Part shown: in pieces, positions 16,701 to 25,121 of the stretch | How positions within the stretch are numbered: the first letter of the stretch is position 1 | Layout: each line of letters starts with the position of its first letter | NCBI RefSeq assembly: GCF_000688395.1 | Contig: NZ_JIAG01000007.1 | Location: 1-64,000 of the forward strand | Reading direction: 5' to 3' | Origin: Haematomicrobium sanguinis DSM 21259 | GTDB lineage: Bacteria > Actinomycetota > Actinomycetes > Actinomycetales > Micrococcaceae | Length of the DNA: 64,000 bases | The notes under the pieces: generated by a model | Seen by the model: only the letters and a program-made list of their open reading frames with translations | Databases searched by the model: none | Told to the model about the DNA's origin: nothing | Translations under genes and position numbers: made by a program

Positions 16701-17450
16701 CTACTGGCGATCCAGGAAGTCCTGTGCGCCGCCGACCAACTCGGTGTGGCCGCTTGGGACGTCGGCCTCAACCATTTTTGCGACCTCAGCACCGAATTCT
16801 TCAACGGAGTAAAGCTTGCCCGCAGCTTCCCGCCGGGCTTCGATGGCGCCAGGGCGAGCGCGGTCCAACAGCAAGGCCGTGACGGTGCCCTCGATCATGT
16901 CGCCGGAGACGACAACGAGCGAAATGCCCTTCGACTCGAGTTCTGGAATCAGGTCGCGCAGGGCGTCCTCGCCGGCACGCTTGGTCTTCGCGACCGCATC
17001 ATATTCCGACATGGTTTCGACATCGTTGATGAAGTGCGCCTGGTGGCTGGTCACAAACACGATGCGCCCGCCGTTCTCCATCTTTTCCGCGGCGGCCTTT
17101 GCCATGTTGACCTGTGCGTCACGGTTCAGGCGAAGCGCATAGTCCTCTCCCATGTCCGATTCCATACCGCCGGACGCGTTGAGGACCAGTACATCGAGTC
17201 CGCCGAAGTTCTCCACAGCCGCGTCGACAAGGGCCCTCGCGCCGGACTCCTCGGTGAGGTCGGCTCCCACCGCTACCGCTTTGCCGCCCTTGTCCTCAAT
17301 TGAGGCAACAACCTTGTTGGCCCGGGGCGCTTTTTGGCGGTAATTCACGACGACGTTGTAGCCATCTTCGCCGAGCAGGTTGGCGACTACCGCCCCAATT
17401 CCTCGAGACGATCCGGTGACGATGGCGGTCTTTGCCTGGTTTTCGGTCAT
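16701..17450 (-). CDS. Short-chain dehydrogenase/reductase with an atypical active site
   Basis: A 249-aa Rossmann-fold SDR. The nucleotide motif TGSSRGIG lies at about residues 12-19, then ADLTEESGARALV and VLNASGG. The active-site serine may be in VFVTSHQAH, but the expected Tyr-x3-Lys is not there: the candidate Tyr lies in SEYDAVAKTKRAGEDAL, with lysines 5 and 7 positions after it. The end, LVGGAQDFLDRQ, is otherwise SDR-like. The reaction is unknown and may be non-classical. It is separated from the divergent HNH gene by a 120-bp A+T-rich promoter region. Confidence 0.8.
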   Translation of the reverse strand: MTENQAKTAIVTGSSRGIGAVVANLLGEDGYNVVVNYRQKAPRANKVVASIEDKGGKAVAVGADLTEESGARALVDAAVENFGGLDVLVLNASGGMESDMGEDYALRLNRDAQVNMAKAAAEKMENGGRIVFVTSHQAHFINDVETMSEYDAVAKTKRAGEDALRDLIPELESKGISLVVVSGDMIEGTVTALLLDRARPGAIEARREAAGKLYSVEEFGAEVAKMVEADVPSGHTELVGGAQDFLDRQ

Positions 17451-17535
17451 GTTTCCTCAATGTGTGCGAGTCGAAGTCGTTTCCCCCCATCCTAATATGG
17501 TCGTCGGATCGATCGAAGTGTACTAATTAGCACAG

Positions 17536-17564
17536 TTGGCATAGTACTGATATTCTGATAAGCT
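17536..17564 (+). promoter_or_regulatory. Promoter of the DUF222/HNH gene (leaderless)
   Basis: TTGGCA (17536-17541) and TAAGCT (17559-17564) are spaced 17 bp apart, a good sigma-70 pair for this genome. The -10 ends 6 nt before the ATG at 17571 and there is no SD sequence, so transcription probably starts at the start codon. Confidence 0.6.
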
Positions 17565-17570
17565 TGGTTC

Positions 17571-19532
17571 ATGGAAGCACAAGATCCAGTGGCGGATCTG
17601 ACCGCCCTCTACGAGCAACACGGCGCCGTGCCGGGCTTTGCGGTAGCGCTTGAGCATCTCGTTGCCTCCATCTCATCGGCCGTGAATGAGTTCCTTGCCT
17701 CCACTGAATCACCCGGCTCTGACATTGAGAATCAGGGAATTTCCGCACCGGACCAGCCCCCGGCCAGCATCGCCTCGCTCGATCAGACCACCGAGTGTTT
17801 AGGGCATTCGCTGGAGGGCCTGAGCGTTATCAAGGCCCAACTGGAGAACTGCATTCTGACAGCGAGCCATTCTTTGCACGTCGAGAACACGGTGCGCCAA
17901 ATTGCGATAGAAATGGATACCCCGTCGCGCGGACGCAAACGCCGCCAACCGCTTCGTGACGGCGAGGCTGCGCTCACAAATGCCTTCATTGATGCGCGTG
18001 TGTTGACTAGCTCCGAGATCTCTACTGCATTTCGATGCAGCGATAAGCTCGCGCTTGGGCTGATGTTTGAGGGCGAGCAGCTCGCCCGGATGCCTCGACT
18101 CAACGATCTCTCGCGCCACGGCAGCATTCCCACGTGGCAAGTTTCTGCTATTACTCGGTACGCGCCGGACCTCGTGGGCGCCACGTTGCACGAGTATGAC
18201 GCGAAGCTCACCGATTTTGTCACCAGCGGAAGGCGCGCATTACGGACGCTGAACAATCGAGCACAAAAGGTGTTTAACACGCTTCACCCCGAGGCATCTA
18301 GCGTCCGTCGCAAGCGCGCCCACGAGAAGCGCACGGTCTACCTGGAACCCGAATTCGATGGTCTCGTCACCCTCATCGCAAAATTGCCCGCGGAAGCCGG
18401 CGTAGCCATCGACAACACACTCAACGACCTCGCCGCCGCCGTCAAAACGGAACGGACTGCCGATACCCGTACCGCCGCACAGATCAGGGCCGACGCGCTT
18501 GTCGCACTGGTTCTCGCGCCGCCACGCGCCTCGGACAACCCGGTCGCACGGACGGCGACGAAGTTTGCCTTGACCATGGATGTGGGCAGCGAGTTCCCGA
18601 AAGCCGTGCCCTTTCTCGGCAAACGCATTCCTTGGCACCACTGTGGCGAAACCGCTTCCCTGGGCGCGCTGGCGGACCGCGGGCACCTCGACCCGGAAGC
18701 CACGGCACGGATCCTGCAGGGGCGTTCGTTCGCGCGCGGTCACGGTGGCGTGCTCCGCGCCGCCGGCTATACCGGGGCGCATCGCGACGCCGATTTAGAT
18801 CGAGTCGACAATGTGGCCGACGCAGGTCTATACAGCGCGGATCCAGTCGGCACAGATCAACACGTCGCGGATCGATACAGCGCGGGCCCAGTCAGCGCAG
18901 ATCCAGATAGTACAGATCAGGACAATGCGGAGGCAGGGAATCCCCTTCGCACTCTCGCTCAGTCCGAACCGGTCGACCCGGCCGGCTCCTCCGCCCCTCC
19001 CGCCGCGCCCGCCGCTCTTGACAACATCCTGGATGGCCGAGTCCGCGCCAACGTCATCGTGACGATCCCCTACTCGGTTCTCACCGGAGAATCAGACGTG
19101 GGAGCCCACGTGGACGGCATTGGTGAAATCAGCGCAGAATCGGCGCTCCGGATAGCAGCCCTCGCACCGACGTTGACCCGAATGTTGACCGACCCGGCGA
19201 CGGGAGTTGCCCTCGGACTGGAGCAAAACCGGTACCGCGTTGATGCCAAATTGCGCGAGTACCTCATGGCTCGCACCCAATCCTGCGAATTCCCCGGATG
19301 TGGTGCATCGGTTCATCGCACCGACGCCGACCACATCCAGGATTGGCGCAGCGGCGGAAAGACGAACCCGGAAAATCTCCAGCTGCTGTGCCGAAAGCAC
19401 CACAACCTCAAGACCCATTTGGGTTGGCGATGTCGAAGACTCGACGACGGCAGAACCGAATGGACCTCACCACTTGGCTCGATCTTTTACGCGGCTCCGG
19501 TACCGTTACACGAACCAGATCCCCCGTTCTAG
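17571..19532 (+). CDS. DUF222 / HNH endonuclease-domain protein
   Basis: A 653-aa protein of the multi-copy actinobacterial DUF222-HNH family. The DUF222 part covers roughly residues 140-400 (LGLMFEGEQLARMPRL, ALVALVLAPP). A C-terminal HNH nuclease follows: SCEFPGCGASVHRTDADHIQDWRSGGKT, then NLQLLCRKHHNLKTH, with the two Cys and the H/N/H residues in order. Between them, residues about 420-455 are a low-complexity insert made by seven 15-bp repeats (18828-18932). Function is unproven; the family is usually regarded as mobile-element-associated or self-propagating. It has its own leaderless-type promoter and is convergent with fabG. Confidence 0.88.
   Translation: MEAQDPVADLTALYEQHGAVPGFAVALEHLVASISSAVNEFLASTESPGSDIENQGISAPDQPPASIASLDQTTECLGHSLEGLSVIKAQLENCILTASHSLHVENTVRQIAIEMDTPSRGRKRRQPLRDGEAALTNAFIDARVLTSSEISTAFRCSDKLALGLMFEGEQLARMPRLNDLSRHGSIPTWQVSAITRYAPDLVGATLHEYDAKLTDFVTSGRRALRTLNNRAQKVFNTLHPEASSVRRKRAHEKRTVYLEPEFDGLVTLIAKLPAEAGVAIDNTLNDLAAAVKTERTADTRTAAQIRADALVALVLAPPRASDNPVARTATKFALTMDVGSEFPKAVPFLGKRIPWHHCGETASLGALADRGHLDPEATARILQGRSFARGHGGVLRAAGYTGAHRDADLDRVDNVADAGLYSADPVGTDQHVADRYSAGPVSADPDSTDQDNAEAGNPLRTLAQSEPVDPAGSSAPPAAPAALDNILDGRVRANVIVTIPYSVLTGESDVGAHVDGIGEISAESALRIAALAPTLTRMLTDPATGVALGLEQNRYRVDAKLREYLMARTQSCEFPGCGASVHRTDADHIQDWRSGGKTNPENLQLLCRKHHNLKTHLGWRCRRLDDGRTEWTSPLGSIFYAAPVPLHEPDPPF
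18828..18932 (+). repeat. Seven degenerate 15-bp tandem repeats inside the HNH gene
   Basis: Seven consecutive units begin at 18828, 18843, 18858, 18873, 18888, 18903 and 18918, each close to TC(N)ATACAGCGCGGA. They preserve the reading frame and encode a five-residue period (SADPV, GTDQH, VADRY, SAGPV, SADPD, STDQD). The array lies between DUF222 and the HNH domain, so it probably acts as a flexible acidic linker that can change length. Confidence 0.8.
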
Positions 19533-19555
19533 GTTCTGGATTCGGTCCCTGGCGC

Positions 19556-20293
19556 TTAGTGCCCCATCATGAGGCCGCCATCGACCGGGATCAGCGCGCC
19601 GGAGATGTAGCCTGCTTCCTCGCCTGCAAGCCACCGCACCACGTTTGCGATTTCGCTCGGCTCGCCAAAGCGGTCCGCGGGAACACGCGAACGGTAATCG
19701 TCTTGCAGTTCCTTGGACAGTTCGCGAGTCATGTCGGTGTTGATGAATCCGGGTGCCACCACGTTGGCGGTAATGTTTCGCGACCCGAGTTCGCGAGTGA
19801 TCGAGCGCGCCATCCCCAAAAGCCCCGACTTCGATGCCGCATAGTTGACCTGGCCCGGCGCACCGGCGAAACCGCTCACCGATGAAATCAGCACAATACG
19901 GCCGCGGCGCTTACGCAACATTCCTTTTATGGCGCGCTGCACCACACGGAAAGAGCCGGTGAGGTTGGTGTCGATGACGGAGGTGAAGTCATCCTCGCTC
20001 ATGCGCAACAAAAGTGTGTCTTTTGTCATACCCGCATTTGCCACCAGTATTTCTACCGGTCCCTGTGCCGCCTCGACCTCGGAAAATGCGGCGTCGATAG
20101 AAGCGGCGTCACGCATGTCTGCTTTCACGCCGAGGACGCCTTCTGGCACCTCACCGGAACGGTAAGTCACGGCAACCCGATCGCCATTTGCCACAAATGC
20201 ATCGGCAATCGCCCGGCCAATCCCCCGATTTCCGCCGGTAATGAGCACCGATCGCCCTGTTGCTGGTGCCGTCTCCTGTGCAGCGTCTGCCAC
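19556..20293 (-). CDS. fabG: 3-oxoacyl-[acyl-carrier-protein] reductase (FabG-like SDR)
   Basis: A 245-aa classical SDR that should reduce 3-oxoacyl-ACP with NADPH in fatty acid elongation. It shows TGGNRGIG at residues 19-26, NAGMTKDTLLLRM, the catalytic SSVSGFAGAPGQVNYAASK (Ser and Tyr-x3-Lys in place) and FINTDMTRELS. I chose the GTG at 20293 because GGAGAGG lies 9 nt upstream; an ATG at 20311 is possible and a longer frame to 20428 is unlikely. FabG is hard to tell from other SDRs, but the FabG-type NAGMTKD and position beside DUF3099 support it. Confidence 0.87.
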   Translation of the reverse strand: MADAAQETAPATGRSVLITGGNRGIGRAIADAFVANGDRVAVTYRSGEVPEGVLGVKADMRDAASIDAAFSEVEAAQGPVEILVANAGMTKDTLLLRMSEDDFTSVIDTNLTGSFRVVQRAIKGMLRKRRGRIVLISSVSGFAGAPGQVNYAASKSGLLGMARSITRELGSRNITANVVAPGFINTDMTRELSKELQDDYRSRVPADRFGEPSEIANVVRWLAGEEAGYISGALIPVDGGLMMGH

Positions 20294-20478
20294 GATACAA
20301 AACCTCTCCATGGTGGGGGGAAATCCGGACACAATTAGTCGCCGGAACTGCTGTTCAACGAACCATCCTAGCGTTCGCACCCATTTATCGCGGCGACGCC
20401 GGACGCCGAGTCCGTGATTTCCCGCCACCGGGCACGCGGGTGGAATAATGGAATGCAGTCCACCGAAAGCAGTGCATC

Positions 20479-20856
20479 ATGAAACCCCCACGTGAGGCGG
20501 CGCCCGTTCACGCCATCACCGATGCCACGCGCAACCACACCGTCGACATGAGAAAGCGCATGATTGAGTACGGTGTCGCCATGGGTATTCGAGCGATTTG
20601 CCTCGTTCTGGTGTTCGTCGTGGACGGCTGGTGGAAACTTATCCCGATCCTTGGCGCCGTGTTCCTCCCCTTCTTTGCGGTCATGTTCGCCAATGCCGGC
20701 GCCGATACCTCCACTGGCAAGGGACCCAACGCGCTGATCGATCAACTCCCGCAAGGAGAAATCGAGGCTCCCCAAGGCACCCAAGGCGAGGCATCGCCGT
20801 CGAACATCACCATTGAAGGCGAAGTCATCGAAAACACTGCAGGTAAGGACGCATGA
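20479..20856 (+). CDS. DUF3099 membrane protein
   Basis: A 125-aa protein with two adjacent hydrophobic segments (about residues 35-50 and 55-72: MGIRAICLVLVFVV and IPILGAVFLPFFAVMFANAG). It opens with an ITDA motif typical of DUF3099 proteins and ends in an acidic, disordered tail. No biochemical function is known for the family. Its stop overlaps the next ATG (ATGA), starting a three-gene unit that ends with the SURF1 gene, so a link to respiration or membrane assembly is possible but inferred. Confidence 0.75.
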   Translation: MKPPREAAPVHAITDATRNHTVDMRKRMIEYGVAMGIRAICLVLVFVVDGWWKLIPILGAVFLPFFAVMFANAGADTSTGKGPNALIDQLPQGEIEAPQGTQGEASPSNITIEGEVIENTAGKDA

Positions 20857-21083
20857 ATCTGCTAGGTGGGGGCGAGGCCATCGCCCCAGAAGCCATCTGC
20901 TCGCGCAAGGGTTGCCGTCAACGCGCCGAGTGGGACATTGTGTGGCGCAATCCGCGAATCCACACCGCCGATCGGCGCAAGATTTGGCTCGCCTGCGCGG
21001 AGCACAAAAATTGGCTTGAAAACTATCTAAAGGACCGCGACATGTACCTCGAAACCCTCCCGCACCGCGAGGGCGCCGCGTGA
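20853..21083 (+). CDS. Small conserved Cys/His protein of unknown function
   Basis: A 76-aa protein with CSRKGCRQRAEWDIVWRNP, then WLACAEHKNWLENYLKDRD. The CxxxxC...CxxH spacing suggests a small zinc-binding fold. Small proteins of this kind sit between DUF3099 and SURF1 in related actinobacteria; some are annotated as acetone-carboxylase-like, without evidence I can see. It overlaps both neighbours by 4 bp (ATGA upstream, GTGA downstream), so it is translated as part of the same unit. Confidence 0.72.
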   Translation: MNLLGGGEAIAPEAICSRKGCRQRAEWDIVWRNPRIHTADRRKIWLACAEHKNWLENYLKDRDMYLETLPHREGAA

Positions 21084-21976
21084 AGATCAAGCAATACCGG
21101 TTTCTGCTGAGCAGCCAGTGGTTAGGATATCTTGCGCTGGCCGCCGCGCTGGCGACCGTGTGTGTGTTCCTCGGCAATTGGCAGCTGGATCGGCGCGCCA
21201 CCGTGGTCGCAAACATTCAGCGCATTGAGGCCAACTATGATGCCGCGCCGCGCCAACTCGCCCCGGATTTCCAGCCGTTCAGTGATTTCCAGAAGAACCA
21301 GGAATGGACGCCGGTGCAATTGACGGGCACGTACGACGGCGATGCCGCGGTTTTGGTGCGAAACCGGCCTTTGAATGGGAAGCCAGGGTTCCTTTCCTTG
21401 GTGCCCTTCCGCCTTTCCGACGGAAGCGCGGTCATCATTAGCCGCGGGTGGTCGGCCCCCAGCGATAGCGACAATGCGCGCCCGGCGAACGTTCTAGTGC
21501 CGCCGACCGGCGAGGTGACGATTACCGCGCGTGTGCGTCCCGGGGAGCCCGAAGTAGCGTGGGGAGCGCCCGAGGGGCAGTTGGCGTCAATCAATTTGAA
21601 GGACTATCAGAAGCGAGTGGACTACCCGCTCGCCACCGGCGCCTATGGTGCGCTGGCCTCGGAAAGTCCGGCACCGCCCGAGGGCATGCCGCCGCAGCAA
21701 ACCAAACCCGCCCTCGATGAAGGACCGCACCTCTCCTATGCCATGCAGTGGTTTGCGTTCGCGGTCATGATGTTCATCGGGTACGGGTATGCGGCGTGGG
21801 CGCACGCCCGAAACGAACGGTTGGCGGCAGAAGAGGCCGCCGAACGCGAAGCGCTCGGAGAGGCCGGGATCCAGCATCAAGCCGTCACGATCAAAGCGCC
21901 GCGCAAGAAGCCTTCGCGCAAGCCCACCGCCGAGGATGAGGAAGATGCGCTGTTGGACGCGCAGGGGTACCGGTAG
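21080..21976 (+). CDS. SURF1-family protein (cytochrome oxidase assembly)
   Basis: A 298-aa membrane protein with the SURF1 layout: an N-terminal membrane segment (WLGYLALAAALATVCVFLGNWQLDRR, with the family's G-x-W-Q-x-x-R), a large extracytoplasmic domain (VQLTGTYDGDAAVLVRNRPLNGKPG, VIISRGW) and a C-terminal membrane segment (MQWFAFAVMMFIGYGYAAWA). SURF1 helps insert heme a into aa3-type oxidase, which fits ctaA and ctaB in the same window. A charged C-terminal tail of about 50 residues is extra. The start is a GTG overlapping the previous stop. Confidence 0.9.
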   Translation: MKIKQYRFLLSSQWLGYLALAAALATVCVFLGNWQLDRRATVVANIQRIEANYDAAPRQLAPDFQPFSDFQKNQEWTPVQLTGTYDGDAAVLVRNRPLNGKPGFLSLVPFRLSDGSAVIISRGWSAPSDSDNARPANVLVPPTGEVTITARVRPGEPEVAWGAPEGQLASINLKDYQKRVDYPLATGAYGALASESPAPPEGMPPQQTKPALDEGPHLSYAMQWFAFAVMMFIGYGYAAWAHARNERLAAEEAAEREALGEAGIQHQAVTIKAPRKKPSRKPTAEDEEDALLDAQGYR

Positions 21977-22054
21977 GCTAGGGCACCCCTGGCGTGGGGA
22001 AATGTGCTTTAGGGAGTTGTACCCGCGGCCACTGAGGCCTCGACTCTCCGCTCG

Positions 22055-23653
22055 TTAGGCGAGGGTAACCAGGTCGAGGTAGTCGTCGCCCCAGAGGTCT
22101 TCGACGCCATCCGGGAGAAGCACAATGCGTTCCGGGTTGAGCGCCTTGACGGCTCCTTCATCGTGGCTGACCATGACTACCGCGCCCTCATAATGCTCCA
22201 GCGCCGACAGGATCTCGGCGCGGCTGGCCGGATCGAGGTTGTTGGTCGGCTCGTCCAAGAGCAGCACGTTCGCCGAGGACGCCACAATCGTCGCCAGCGC
22301 GAGACGTGTTTTTTCGCCGCCGGAAAGAACTCCCGCCTTTTTGTGCACGTCTTCGCCGGTAAACAGGAACGACCCCAAAATCGAGCGCATCTCGGCGTCC
22401 GGCATGGACGGCGCCTGGGAGAGCATGTTTTCCAGGACGGTTTTGGAGGTGTCCAAGGTTTCGTGTTCCTGCGCGTAGTAGCCGATCTTGAGACCGTGCC
22501 CCGGTTCGATGGCCCCGGTGTCCGGCTTGTCCACGCCGGCCAGCATGCGCAGCAGGGTCGTCTTGCCGGCGCCGTTGAGGCCCAAGATCACCACACGCGA
22601 GCCGCGGTCGATCGCCAAATCGACGTCGGTGAAGATCTCCAGCGAACCGTATGACTTCGAGAGTCCCTTGGCCATGAGCGGCGTTTTCCCGCTCGGCGCC
22701 GGTTTCGGAAAACGCAGCGCCGCCACCCGATCCTGGACGCGCTCGGCCTCGAGGCCGCCAAGCATCCGTTCGGCACGCTTGATCATGTTTTGCGCGGCGA
22801 CGGCCTTGGTGGCCTTCGCACGCATTTTTTCGGCCTGATCCAGTAGGACTTGGGCGCGTTTTTCCACGTTGGCGCGCTCGCGTTTGCGCCGGTGTTCGTC
22901 GAGTTCGCGCTGTTCCAGGTACTTTTTCCAGCCCAGGTTGTACATGTCGATCGTTGCGCGGTTCGCATCCAGATGGAAGACCTTGTTGACGGTCGCCTCG
23001 AGCAGCTCGACATCGTGGCTGATCACGATCAGCCCGCCCTGATGGTTTTTCAAAAAGTCCCGGAGCCAGGTAATGGAGTCGGCGTCGAGGTGGTTGGTCG
23101 GCTCGTCCAACAGCATCGTTTCGGCGTCCGAGTAGAGAATGCGGGCAAGTTCCACGCGGCGGCGCTGACCGCCGGAGAGGGTGCGCAGCGGCTGGGCCAA
23201 GATGCGTTCCGGGAGCGCCAAGTTGGAGGAAATCGTTGCGGCTTCGGCTTCGGCGGCGTATCCCCCGCCGGCCAAGAATTGCGCCTCGAGGCGGTCATAA
23301 CGGGCCAGCGCCTTGTCTCGAACCGCCGTGTCATCGCTTGCCATATCGGCTTGCGCATCCTTGAGTTTGCGCGTCACCACATCGAGCCCTCGCGCCGAAA
23401 GGATGCGGTCCCGCGCGAGCTGATCCAGGTTTCCGGTGCGCGGGTCCTGCGGTAAGTACCCGATCTCGCCGCTACGCGAAATGGTGCCGTCGGCAGGCAG
23501 GTTCTCTCCTGCAAGGGTCTTGGTGAGCGTCGTCTTACCGGCTCCATTGCGGCCCACCAGCCCGATCTTGTCACCCTTATCGACCCGGAAGTTCACCTCA
23601 TCCATGAGCAGGCGCGCGCCAACGCGCAACTCGAGATTGGACACGGTGATCAT
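22055..23653 (-). CDS. ABC-F family ATP-binding protein
   Basis: A 532-aa protein with two nucleotide-binding domains and no membrane segments: Walker A GRNGAGKTTLTK and GLNGAGKTTLLR, signatures LSGGQRRRVELARI and LSGGEKTRLALATI, and Walker B LLDEPTNHLDAD and LLDEPTNNLDPA. Between them lies the charged linker (LEQRELDEHRRKRERANVEK) diagnostic of ABC-F. Such proteins act on the ribosome as translation factors or antibiotic-protection factors. I chose the ATG at 23653 with AGGAG 7 nt upstream; the frame stays open far upstream but runs across bioY. Sub-class is not decided. Confidence 0.92.
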   Translation of the reverse strand: MITVSNLELRVGARLLMDEVNFRVDKGDKIGLVGRNGAGKTTLTKTLAGENLPADGTISRSGEIGYLPQDPRTGNLDQLARDRILSARGLDVVTRKLKDAQADMASDDTAVRDKALARYDRLEAQFLAGGGYAAEAEAATISSNLALPERILAQPLRTLSGGQRRRVELARILYSDAETMLLDEPTNHLDADSITWLRDFLKNHQGGLIVISHDVELLEATVNKVFHLDANRATIDMYNLGWKKYLEQRELDEHRRKRERANVEKRAQVLLDQAEKMRAKATKAVAAQNMIKRAERMLGGLEAERVQDRVAALRFPKPAPSGKTPLMAKGLSKSYGSLEIFTDVDLAIDRGSRVVILGLNGAGKTTLLRMLAGVDKPDTGAIEPGHGLKIGYYAQEHETLDTSKTVLENMLSQAPSMPDAEMRSILGSFLFTGEDVHKKAGVLSGGEKTRLALATIVASSANVLLLDEPTNNLDPASRAEILSALEHYEGAVVMVSHDEGAVKALNPERIVLLPDGVEDLWGDDYLDLVTLA

Positions 23654-23750
23654 GGGAAACTCCTTGGGAAATGCGCGGCAGAAAAGAGCGCCAGTCCATC
23701 TTAGCGAGCGCGATACGCAAAGCCGAATCAGTTGCCGCAGGTCACAGGAA

Positions 23751-23786
23751 TTGCGCCAACGCGAGGCAATTGAATAGTGTTCAATT
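23751..23786 (+). promoter_or_regulatory. bioY promoter with BioQ-like operator
   Basis: TTGCGC (23751-23756) and TAGTGT (23775-23780) are 18 bp apart. The -10 lies inside a perfect inverted repeat AATTGAA-TAGTG-TTCAATT (23768-23786). Its core TGAAT-AGT-GTTCA matches the TGAAC-N3-GTTCA shape I recall for BioQ, the TetR-family biotin repressor of actinobacteria. No bioQ gene is in the window. Repression of biotin uptake when biotin is plentiful would fit. Confidence 0.6.
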
Positions 23787-23821
23787 CTGACGATTTCCCA
23801 TCCCTGACCTCGAGGTTCGCT

Positions 23822-24424
23822 ATGACTGCCACCGCAACTACCGGTACCCACCAACGACGCCGTTGGAGCGCCACCGACCTTGCCCTCATCGCCGTTTTCA
23901 CCGCCTTTGTCATTGTGTGTTCCATCCTGCCCGGCATCCCGGTGGGGCCGCTCGGGGTGCCGATCACGCTTCAAACCTTCGCGGTGATGACCACCGCGTT
24001 GGTGCTGGGAGGCACCCGCGGAGGCATCGCCGTCGTGCTTTATGTGGTGCTCGGGCTCATCGGGTTGCCGGTATTTTCCGGTTTTCGCGGCGGTATTGGC
24101 GTGCTTGCCGGGCCGAGCGCGGGTTACATTATCGCGTTCCCGATTGCGGCCTTCGTGATCGGTTGGGCCGGTTACCGGATTCTGCGCGCGCGCCCGAAGT
24201 TCACGCTTTTGTGGTTGGTGGTCGCAAGCCTGGCGAGCAGCCTGGTGATTGTGCACGGGCTCGGTATTCTGGGCATGATGATCAATGCGCAGCTGGCCTT
24301 TGGCGCGGCCGTCGCGGCCGACGCGATGTACCTTCCCGGCGATGTGATCAAGACCGTCGTCGCGTGTGCGATTGCGTTTGCGGTGCACAAGGCGTACGGG
24401 CGGTTTTTGACGTCGCATGCTTGA
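23822..24424 (+). CDS. bioY: Biotin ECF transporter substrate-binding (S) subunit BioY
   Basis: A 200-aa membrane protein with about six hydrophobic segments. Family landmarks include PVGPLGVPITLQTFAVMTTALVLGGTRGGIAVVLYVVLGLIGLPVF and the glycine-rich GFRGGIGVLAGPSAGYIIAFP. It captures biotin for import with BioM (ATPase) and BioN (transmembrane coupler), which follow at once. I chose the ATG at 23822 with GAGG upstream, not the ATG at 23777, which lies inside the operator region. It overlaps bioM by 8 bp. Confidence 0.93.
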   Translation: MTATATTGTHQRRRWSATDLALIAVFTAFVIVCSILPGIPVGPLGVPITLQTFAVMTTALVLGGTRGGIAVVLYVVLGLIGLPVFSGFRGGIGVLAGPSAGYIIAFPIAAFVIGWAGYRILRARPKFTLLWLVVASLASSLVIVHGLGILGMMINAQLAFGAAVAADAMYLPGDVIKTVVACAIAFAVHKAYGRFLTSHA

Positions 24425-25121
24425 GTTTTCCGAGGTCAGCTACACCGTCCCGCCCGCGTACGACGGCGATGCCCCCTTGCAGGTGTTGCGTTCGGTATCG
24501 CTCGTGGTGCCGGAGAGACGGGTGTCGGTGCTGGGCCTGAACGGGTCCGGGAAGTCGACGCTGCTGCGGCTCGTGAATGGGCTGGTGGCCCCGACCTCGG
24601 GGTTGGTTCGGGTAGATGGGATGTCGGTAGCGCGCGACGGCGCGGCGGTGCGGCGTGCGGTCGGGTTTGTTTTTACCGACCCGAATGCGCAATTGGTGAT
24701 GCCGACTGTGCTGGAGGATGTGGAACTCTCGCTGCGGCGTACCGTGCGTGAGGGATCGGATCGGCGGGATCGGGCTCTGGCCGTGTTGGCGCGGCTCGGG
24801 GTGGCCGATCTGGCCGAGCGTAGCGTGCACGAGCTCTCCGGCGGGCAGCGCCAGTTGGTGGCGCTCGCAAGTGTGTTGGCGACCTCGCCGAGCGTCTTGG
24901 TCGCGGACGAGCCGACCACGCTTTTGGATATGGCGAACCGCGAGCGGGTGCGGCGGGTGTTTGCCGGTCTCGAGCAGCAAATTGTGTTCGCCACGCATGA
25001 CTTGGAATTTGCATTGGACGCCGAGCGGACCGTCGTGATTCACGAGGGTTCGGTGTATTTCGACGGGGCTCCGTCTGCCGCGGTCGCGGCGTATACATCG
25101 CTGGTGGCGAGCCTCGCGTGA
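24417..25121 (+). CDS. bioM: Biotin ECF transporter ATPase BioM
   Basis: A 234-aa EcfA-type ATPase: Walker A GLNGSGKSTLLRL near residues 40-48, Q-loop region GFVFTDPNAQLVMPTVLEDV, signature ELSGGQRQLVALASVL, Walker B VLVADEPTTLLD, H-loop FATHDLEFAL. The Q-loop form is typical of ECF ATPases. It powers biotin uptake with BioY and BioN and overlaps both genes (8 bp upstream, 4 bp GTGA downstream), so the three are coupled. Confidence 0.92.
   Translation: MLEFSEVSYTVPPAYDGDAPLQVLRSVSLVVPERRVSVLGLNGSGKSTLLRLVNGLVAPTSGLVRVDGMSVARDGAAVRRAVGFVFTDPNAQLVMPTVLEDVELSLRRTVREGSDRRDRALAVLARLGVADLAERSVHELSGGQRQLVALASVLATSPSVLVADEPTTLLDMANRERVRRVFAGLEQQIVFATHDLEFALDAERTVVIHEGSVYFDGAPSAAVAAYTSLVASLA

Noticed and set aside
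17571-19532. Restriction-modification or defence nuclease role for the HNH gene
   Set aside because: DUF222/HNH proteins are multi-copy in actinobacteria, and no methylase or other defence gene is adjacent.
21977-22054. Terminator between SURF1 and ABC-F genes
   Set aside because: Only short broken pairings (GCAC/GTGC, CCC/GGG) are visible.
23654-24418. N-terminal extension of the ABC-F frame
   Set aside because: Would lie antisense to bioY and is Arg/His/Gln-rich; the ATG at 23653 has a good Shine-Dalgarno sequence.
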